Assembly: GCA_034770075.1 (NCBI GenBank)
Contig: CM068385.1
Location: forward strand, 59,462,939-59,526,938
Reading direction: 5' to 3'
DNA: 64,000 bases
Source: Aralia elata
Taxonomy: Eukaryota > Streptophyta > Magnoliopsida > Apiales > Araliaceae
Positions 57,813 to 64,000 of this stretch are shown in pieces (within the stretch, counting starts at the first letter, position 1; each line of letters opens with the position of its first letter). Made by a program: the position numbers and the translations under genes. A model generated the notes under the pieces. That model was not told the origin of the DNA. It worked only from the letters and a program-made list of their open reading frames with translations, and did no database searches.

Positions 57813-58466
57813 ATGCATGCAAAAAGCTGTAACTTTTGTGCCTTGGGTTTTTTAATTTTTCCCTGTAAAATAAAAAGTTAGTAGCCCTTTAACACAATAC
57901 GAATGCTAAACATGACCTTATTTACGCTTCCCCAGTTGTTCCCTGCAAAACATGGAGGTCAGTACTGTTTGTCAACAAGGGAAGTATTTATGCATTTTGA
58001 ATGGGATCATGACATTTATATGCGCAACTGTAAAAAGGCATGAAGAGACTTTTCCTGCGTTGGGTTAATCTGAGGCTGACCTATCCTAGGGTTACTCTCA
58101 CGGGCTTTTCGGCATGAAGGTCCCCAAATCTTCGCAATCTACTCGTTTGAGCCCTTTCGATTGGAGCGGATTTGGGTGGTGCGTTTCCTGAGCCATCTCC
58201 GGGGAGCAGCCCCTTCGAGTCCAGTAATAAGCAACCGACAGGTTCGCCTCAGGAGGAGGTACTCTCTCAACATACATTCACATTCATCGTCCTCACCGTA
58301 TGCAAATGATTAAAAGTAAAGCAAATCCATTCAATCATTCATCTATTTGGACAAAACACACATTCACACAACAAAAGAAAACAATCAAAATATCGCATGC
58401 ACACACATTTTATGAATTTTAAAAGATAGGATAGCATCAAAATTTGAATGTGGCTTAAACCCTCTA
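57813..58466 (-). other. Retand leader, PBS-proximal part
   Basis: About 650 bp between the Athila target site and the primer-binding site. I see no ORF or repeat. It makes a 0.7-kb leader with 45928-45960. Confidence 0.75.
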
Positions 58467-58486
58467 AGTCCCCAGCAGAGTCGCCA
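58467..58486 (-). promoter_or_regulatory. Retand primer-binding site (tRNA-Arg type)
   Basis: The minus strand reads TGGCGACTCTGCTGGGGACT two bases after the 5' LTR. It resembles the tRNA-Arg site reported for Ogre/Tat elements. Confidence 0.85.
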
Positions 58487-58488
58487 TC

Positions 58489-60575
58489 TGTCGACGCCGG
58501 TTTTTCGTCTTTCTTGGCCTTTTCCTATTTTAGACTTTTGGTTTTGGTGATTTTGGGGAAAAGGTCGGCACTTAATGTCGACGGGGTTTTGAAAGATTTG
58601 TTTTTATGATGAGCCAATTAACCAGAGTCACCAGTTGGTATATTTTGAAATGGATGTACCAACTCATCCGAGTTTTCATTTTTTTAAATCGCTGGCTCAT
58701 GTGTGACTCCGAATTAATTGGTCTGCGAAACGAGATTCATAGAGTTCGGGGGCTTGCTTAAGCGAGGGGAAGGTGTTAGGCACCCCCCGACTTCCGTGAA
58801 ACACGATTACCGCAATCTTGATGCTTTTCCTATCCTTTAATTCGTGAAACGTGTATGCGTGCGTGTGTGGGTGTGTGTGTGTGCCTAAATGAATTTTGTG
58901 GTGAATTTGTATGAAAGAATCATTTGGATTTTTAGGGAAAATCGTGCCTCTAGTCTTGAGAGTGCTTCAAAATGTCTTTTCGATATTTGCGAGAAAGCCT
59001 TATTTTTTTATTGAGAAAGATTTGATTTTAATTGGCAAAAGCTATGCGATTTTTTACTAAGTGTGGTTTTGGTAAAACATGAGTTTATCAAACCTTAGCC
59101 AAAATAGGAATCGAGATTTATACGTTGCTTTCATAAATGATAGGCAATTTCTAGGATCGCTTTCGCCCTATGTATCAAGGTTTGATAAAACGTTTATTTC
59201 CTTTTTATAAACCATTTTTTTGTGATATTTGGACACAACTTCTCTTTATGCTTTCTCGTAAAATAGGAATCGACTTTCATTAGCCCTTCCCATTTTTAGC
59301 CTCGTGACGCTAATACCCTACTTTGATTAATTTTAGAAAAATCTTTATTGTTTTGGCTTTGAAATCTCTTGCTTGGCGTTACAAATCAAATTAAACATCA
59401 AACGCGTAGGGGGCTATTCACGGGCATGTAAGCCATCAAAATATTCCCGAACGCCAACAATCACATATTTCACTACTATGGGGCCTTAAACCCGATTCTC
59501 GCCTAAGCGTCATTTTAAGGCCCAACGATTACATATTACAAAAAACGAACTACTTGCAACTATTACATATGTCAAAACGTCCATCATCGGATTTGGACCA
59601 CGGGGTCGCGTTCCTAGGCTCACACCCGAGATTACTATATGCCCACAAAATGAATACTACGGAACTAACCAAACACGGATTTGCCTAATACACCATGATA
59701 TCCGAAAATGGTAATCTAAATAAATTACAACCAAATAAATCACCATAAACAAGCTAGGAATTTTCACCAATCGGATATCCTCGGATTATTAGGAAGAATT
59801 TTGTTCCGATGGAACCCTCACTAATAATCCCTAATCCATGATTGTTCAACAAGATACATGAAAATTACATTTAATCCAACCCAATAATATGATATAAATT
59901 GCTAGAACAAAGGGAATTTTTACCTTGCAAATGATCTCAAATGGATGTGAACTTGTGTATTTGATTAGGATAAAGAGTGTATTTGGTACAATCAAAATCA
60001 AAAGAATATAAATCCTCTCTTTTTTCTCTCTTTTCTTCCTATTTTGTTGCAAAATCTCCTCTTTTTCCTCTCTATTTCTGTGCTTCTTGCTGCTGAATTC
60101 TCCTTCTTCTCTCCCAATTCCTTCAACTTCTAACCTTCTGTATGCTGCAACGCAACTGGGCTAAAATAGGCTGGCCAAAGCCAGCCGCCTGCCCCCCACT
60201 TCCCCCGATTTCGAGTTCCGTGTTTCGAGTTCCGTGTTTTCAAAAGGCGCACTCATTGGCCGCAGATCAATCCGCGGCTGGACGGTTTGTCTTTCTCAAT
60301 TTTCGTGCCACGCCTCGATTTTCGTGCCGTGACATCGGTTTTCGCTGTCAGGCTCGTAATCTGCAGTCCGGGAATTTCCGGGAGATGTGCCGCCTCATTC
60401 GGGGATGCCTGTTTCGGATGGCCTTATTGTCACGTCAGCCTTGGTCGCCAAACATTGCGGTGGTGTTGGGCGTTCGCATTGGTGCCCACTCCTTCGATCC
60501 CGCAAGCCGGTTCAATTGACGATTTTGCCCTCCTGTCATGGTTAGTACAGGGAACGCAAAATTTGGGTGTCTACA
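58489..60575 (-). repeat. Retand 5' LTR
   Basis: 2087 bp. It lacks the 26-bp palindromic segment found in the other LTR (junction near 60184-60190) but keeps the inverted repeat near 60259-60278. Confidence 0.95.
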
Positions 60576-61714
60576 TGAACTTGACAACTTATATACATCA
60601 ACCACTAACCAACTAATAAGAGATTCACGGCAAAATTCTAGAAATTTATATATAGAACTCAAGAACACAATTAAAGAGGAATTACCTCTTGAAGCTAATT
60701 GAGTACTCTCCAATGCCACTAATAGAAAATCACTCAACCTCACTCTCTAATGGAAGCTTACCTCAGATTTTTAGCAACAAGAATTGTGTAGAGGAGGCTT
60801 TAATTTATAGGAAATTCAAAATCTGGTTCATGGCTTTGCTCAAAGGTTTCACCCAATGGAAGAAGAAGAAGATCCTTGGTTAATGGAGGTTTGGTGGAAT
60901 AGTGGTGGAGCACTATTTGGACCACATCCCCCACCATCATGAGGCTAAGGTTTGCAAGGAAGAAGATGAATAGGATAGCCTTTTCTTCTCTCTTTGAGTT
61001 TACTGAGTTTGAGCAATATAGGGAGGATAGGCCATTGATCTATTCACGTAATAAAGGGAAGGGACTCACAATATGGGACAAGAGCAAACTCAGCATTCTT
61101 AGCAAGGCTTATTAGCATGCTTTAATTTAAAATGTAAACTTAGGTCATATGAAAATAATTAAATGCCACCACATTGTATCAAATAGAGTCACATGTACAC
61201 ATACCATATAATCCATGTACATTAATTATAGCGAAATCTAATTAATCGCTAACACCCAAATATTCAATATACATTATTATTTCATAATACATTTATTGTA
61301 ATAACATTTAAGTACGGAAATAATTATCATGTAGCAAATATTAATTACCCCATATAATTTAAATGTACATCACACAGCAAAATGTTACATAGGATATTCA
61401 TGCAATTTAAATGTCACGCATCTTCCATCTTATTTAATGAATTATATGAATACTCATACATGCTAATGTCACAAAAATATATCATGCCACATAACATTTA
61501 ATTAAATGAAAGGAGATTATTAGCCACCCAATAATTAATTAAGATACATTAATAATTTCTTTTCTTATTAAATCACTCCTTTATTAAATAAATAAGAAGT
61601 CATTTTATTGCATCCCTATTATGGTGACATATCACATATACACATATTCGAATAAAGATTCAACTTAAATAGAAAAGTCAATAATAATATTATTTAAAAT
61701 TCTCGGGTATTATA
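60576..61714 (-). mobile_element. 3' LTR of Tekay element B, part 3 of 3
   Basis: The LTR resumes after Retand and runs to GGGTATTATA at 61714; the expected terminal CA reads TA, a single change. A TATA box (TATAAAT on the minus strand) is at 60803-60809. With both insertions removed LTR B is about 4.1 kb. There is no credible ORF. Confidence 0.8.
60803..60809 (-). promoter_or_regulatory. TATA box of LTR B
   Basis: The minus strand reads CCTATAAATTAAAGCC. It would place both palindrome pairs of LTR B downstream, in transcribed R-U5. Confidence 0.5.
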
Positions 61715-61729
61715 TCTTCCCTCCCTTAT
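61715..61729 (-). promoter_or_regulatory. Polypurine tract of Tekay element B
   Basis: The minus strand reads ATAAGGGAGGGAAGA directly before the LTR. Confidence 0.8.
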
Positions 61730-61759
61730 AAAAATTCCGTCCTCGGAATTGATACAAGG

Positions 61760-62301
61760 TTACACAAACAAATGGGGATAATCTCTCCTCATCTTACTTT
61801 CTAACTCCCACGTAGCCTCCTCAGTGTTGTGGTTTCGCCAAACTACCTTAACAGAACATATAACTTTATTCCTCAAGGTTTGCTCTTTCCTATCTAGTAT
61901 TTGGACAGGAATTTCCTCATAAGTCAGATTCTTCTCTACTTGAATCGGCTCATAGGAAATCACGTGCTTATAGTCGGCTTTGTACGGACGTAACACGGAG
62001 ATGTGAAACGCGTTGTGGATGTGTTCCAGCTCAGGCGGTAAAGCTACCATATACGCCACTTCGCCCACCCGCTTCAAAATTTTGAATGGCCCTATGAACC
62101 TCGGACTCAATTTCCTTTCTTGCCAAATCTGATCTTTCCTTTCCAGGGAGATACTTCTAAGAATATGAAACTACCGCCTTCAAAGTCTCGGTCCTGACGA
62201 TGCAAATCTGCATATTTCTTCTGACGATCTTGAGCGGCTATTAATCTGGCTCTTATCATTGTCACCACATCGGCCGTCTGTTGAACTATTTCCGGCCCCA
62301 A
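61760..62301 (-). pseudogene. Tekay B integrase C-terminus and chromodomain
   Basis: Two overlapping frames (62107-62301 and 61760-62110) match 13763-14300 of element A. A one-base loss in an A run near 62115 shifts the frame between [10 protein letters not shown] and S-P-R-F-I-G-P-F. The chromodomain ([16 protein letters not shown]) is complete and the natural stop is at 61760. Confidence 0.9.
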
Positions 62302-63051
62302 AAGTCGTTGTTCTCCGACTTCATCCTAACACAACGGTGTTCTGCACTTCCTTCCGTAGAGAGCTTCGTACGGTGGCATACCGATACTCGCGTGATGACT
62401 ATTATTGTAAGCGAATTCTACTAAGGGTAAATGGCCATCCCAGTTTCCCTTAAAATCCATTACGCAAGCTCGAAGCATATCTTCTAGTGTCTGTATGGTT
62501 CGTTCACTTTGTCCGTCTGTCTGAGGATGATACGCGGTACTCAACCTCAGTTGTGTTCCCATTCTCTCTTGCAGGCTCTTCCAGAAATTTGACGTGAATT
62601 GCGGATCTCGATCGGAGACGATTGACACTGGTATTCCATGTCGCGAAATTATTTCCTTCACGTATAAATTTGCTAATTGATTCAGGTTAAAACGAATCTT
62701 GATTGGCAGAAAATGAGCTGTCTTCGTTAGTCGATCCACGATAACCTAAATGGCATCAAAACCTTTCTGTGTGACTGGAAGTCCCACCACGAAATCCATC
62801 GTAATATGCTCCCATTTCCACTCTGGTATTTCCAGCAGTTGAAGTAAACCACTCGGTCTCTGATGTTCTGCTTTGACTCGTTGGTAAGTGAGATATCTAC
62901 TGACGTACTCTGCAACCTCTCGCTTCAGATTGGGCCACCAAAAATGTTGTCGTAGATCCCGGTACATCTTCGTTCCTCCAGGATGAACAGAATATATCGT
63001 GCTATGTGCCTCGCGCAATATTTCCTCCCTAAGTTCGGTAATAGCTGGCAC
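62302..63051 (-). pseudogene. Tekay B integrase zinc domain and core
   Basis: Frames 62746-63051 and 62326-62739 cover the zinc domain (H-S-T-I-Y-S-V-H-P-G, where A has H-H) and the DDE core ([21 protein letters not shown]). TAG stops at about 62740 and 62325, and at 63052 before the block, all sit where relatives have Trp. Confidence 0.9.
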
Positions 63052-63660
63052 CTACACTCGATTTTCGAATCTTAAAATACCATCCTTATCCATTCGGAAT
63101 TTTTCTTCCTCACTTCTTGTTATCCGCTTCTTTATCTTCTCGCACTCCTCATCCGTTTTTTGTGCTTCTTTGATTCGATCCAATAATGTTGGACGAGCTT
63201 CCATCACAAATAACTTTTCACTGGGCCCTCGAGGTTCCCCAACTTCTATTTCCAATTTTTCCATGTCTCTTATTAACTCCTCCTGAGTTGTTAATGTGAA
63301 CAGTTTCTCCCTTCCTTTCCTGCTCAGCGCGTCAGCTACTACATTGGCTTTTCCCGGGTGATAAAGAATTTCGCAGTCGTAATCCTTGATTAATTCCAAC
63401 CACCTCCTCTGTCTCATATTTAACTCTTTCTGTGTGAAAATATATTTCAGACTTTTGTGGTCCGTATATATCTCACATTTTTCTCCGTACAGGTAGTGCC
63501 TCCAAATTTTCAACGCAAAGACTACTACCGCTAGCTCCAAGTCATGGGTAGGGTATCGTTTTTCGTAATCCTTCAATTGTCGTGACGCGTATGCAATGAC
63601 TTTGCTGTGTTGCATAAGCACACAACCGAGTCCTTTATGCGACGCATCACTATATACCAC
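63052..63660 (-). pseudogene. Tekay B RNase H
   Basis: 202 codons with [23 protein letters not shown] and the end block A-D-A-L-S-R-K-G. Unlike element A, the first Asp is kept. The frame is cut by a TAG at its end (Trp in relatives). Confidence 0.9.
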
Positions 63661-64000
63661 AAATCCTCCCGTATCATCTGGTAAGGATAATACAGGTGCC
63701 TCGCTTAACCTCTTCTTCAGTTATTGAAAACTTTCTTCGCATTTGTCCGTCCACACGAATTTCACTGTCTTTCTCGTTAGATTAGTCAACGGGGTCGCTA
63801 TCTTAGAAAAATCTTGGATAAATCTTTGATAGTACCCAGCTAACCCTAGAAAACTTCTTACTTCCGTCGGCGTCCTTGGTTGTTCCCAACCACTAACAGC
63901 CTCCACCTTCGCATGGTCCACTGAAATCCCATTCTTATCTATCACGTGTCCCAAGAATTGGACCTTCTCCATCCAAAACTCACACTTGGAGAATTTTGCA
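63661..64000 (-). pseudogene. Tekay B end of reverse transcriptase (runs off window)
   Basis: 63721-63972 reads [27 protein letters not shown] and [11 protein letters not shown], the connection from RT to RNase H. A TAA follows at 63719-63721. The frame continues past 64000. Confidence 0.9.

Larger units (their letters stand above)
30853..60575 (-). mobile_element. Ty3/gypsy Tat-lineage element, probably Retand
   Basis: LTRs at 30853-32964 and 58489-60575 share TGTAGACACCC...GTCGACA ends (minus strand) and are flanked by the target-site duplication TGAAC (30848-30852, 60576-60580). Without the Athila insertion it is about 17.9 kb. Lineage evidence is the tRNA-Arg-type primer-binding site, an extra archaeal-type RNase H after the normal one, a protease-RT intron and antisense extra ORFs. 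No ORF lies upstream of gag, which favours Retand over Ogre. It inserted in LTR B. Confidence 0.92.

Noticed and set aside
11109..61714. Tekay A and B as one tandem LTR-body-LTR-body array sharing LTR B
   Set aside because: A shared LTR should be followed by a primer-binding site at 18835. Instead a leader ORF is cut there, which fits insertion of B in A.

Overview
This window is plant nuclear DNA, most likely from a eudicot, made almost entirely of nested LTR retrotransposons. I found no host gene, rRNA, tRNA or CRISPR. The evidence is large Ty3/gypsy elements of the Tekay (chromovirus), Athila and Tat/Retand types plus a Ty1/copia family, tRNA primer-binding sites of plant retroelements, GT-AG introns and AT-rich flanks. 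The species cannot be named from sequence alone.

Layout. 1-11108 is an old layer: a copia LTR end (1-260), a 194-bp piece of a plant-mobile-domain gene (261-454), a Tekay-type LTR on the plus strand (455-3572) facing an inverted, diverged relative (about 3650-7215), then the leader and LTR of a copia element (7216-10395) and a further Tekay LTR piece (10396-11108). 11109-18835 is the 3' part of Tekay element A on the minus strand (LTR, decayed pol and gag, and a leader ORF). A second Tekay element, B, is inserted in the leader of A. Its 3' LTR begins at 18836 and ends at 61714, because two later elements split it, and its pol runs off the window at 64000.

The two elements inside LTR B are a copia element (19617-28654, TSD CTCAC) and a Tat/Retand element (30853-60575, TSD TGAAC). 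The Retand element was itself split by an Athila element (45966-57807, TSD TATGG). With Athila removed, Retand is about 17.9 kb and the empty target sites rejoin exactly. By-eye LTR differences (Athila about 10 in 1652 bp, Retand about 22 in 2087 bp) agree with this order.

How the genes work together. In Retand, gag-protease and RT-RNase H-integrase lie on the minus strand, separated by a predicted 168-bp intron. Two intact genes run the opposite way at the 3' end: a three-exon plant-mobile-domain gene (34788-36760) and a 521-codon gene with a coiled-coil tail (36977-38542). Athila carries gag-protease and RT-RNase H-integrase in one frame, broken by one TGA, and a third ORF of the Athila type. 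The copia element has nearly identical LTRs but ruined coding sequence, so it was probably moved in trans.

The most unusual signal is a set of short GC-rich palindromes in arrays. Athila has 20 copies of a 12-bp palindrome (in both LTRs, inside gag and before ORF3), often in pairs centred 32-33 bp apart. Tekay LTR B has two pairs of a different palindrome at the same 32-bp spacing. Tekay LTR A has four 48-bp repeats, each holding two inverted repeats 31 bp apart. Retand, the copia leader and the plus-strand Tekay LTR have their own versions. The shared architecture with different sequences across unrelated families is the best candidate here for something undescribed.
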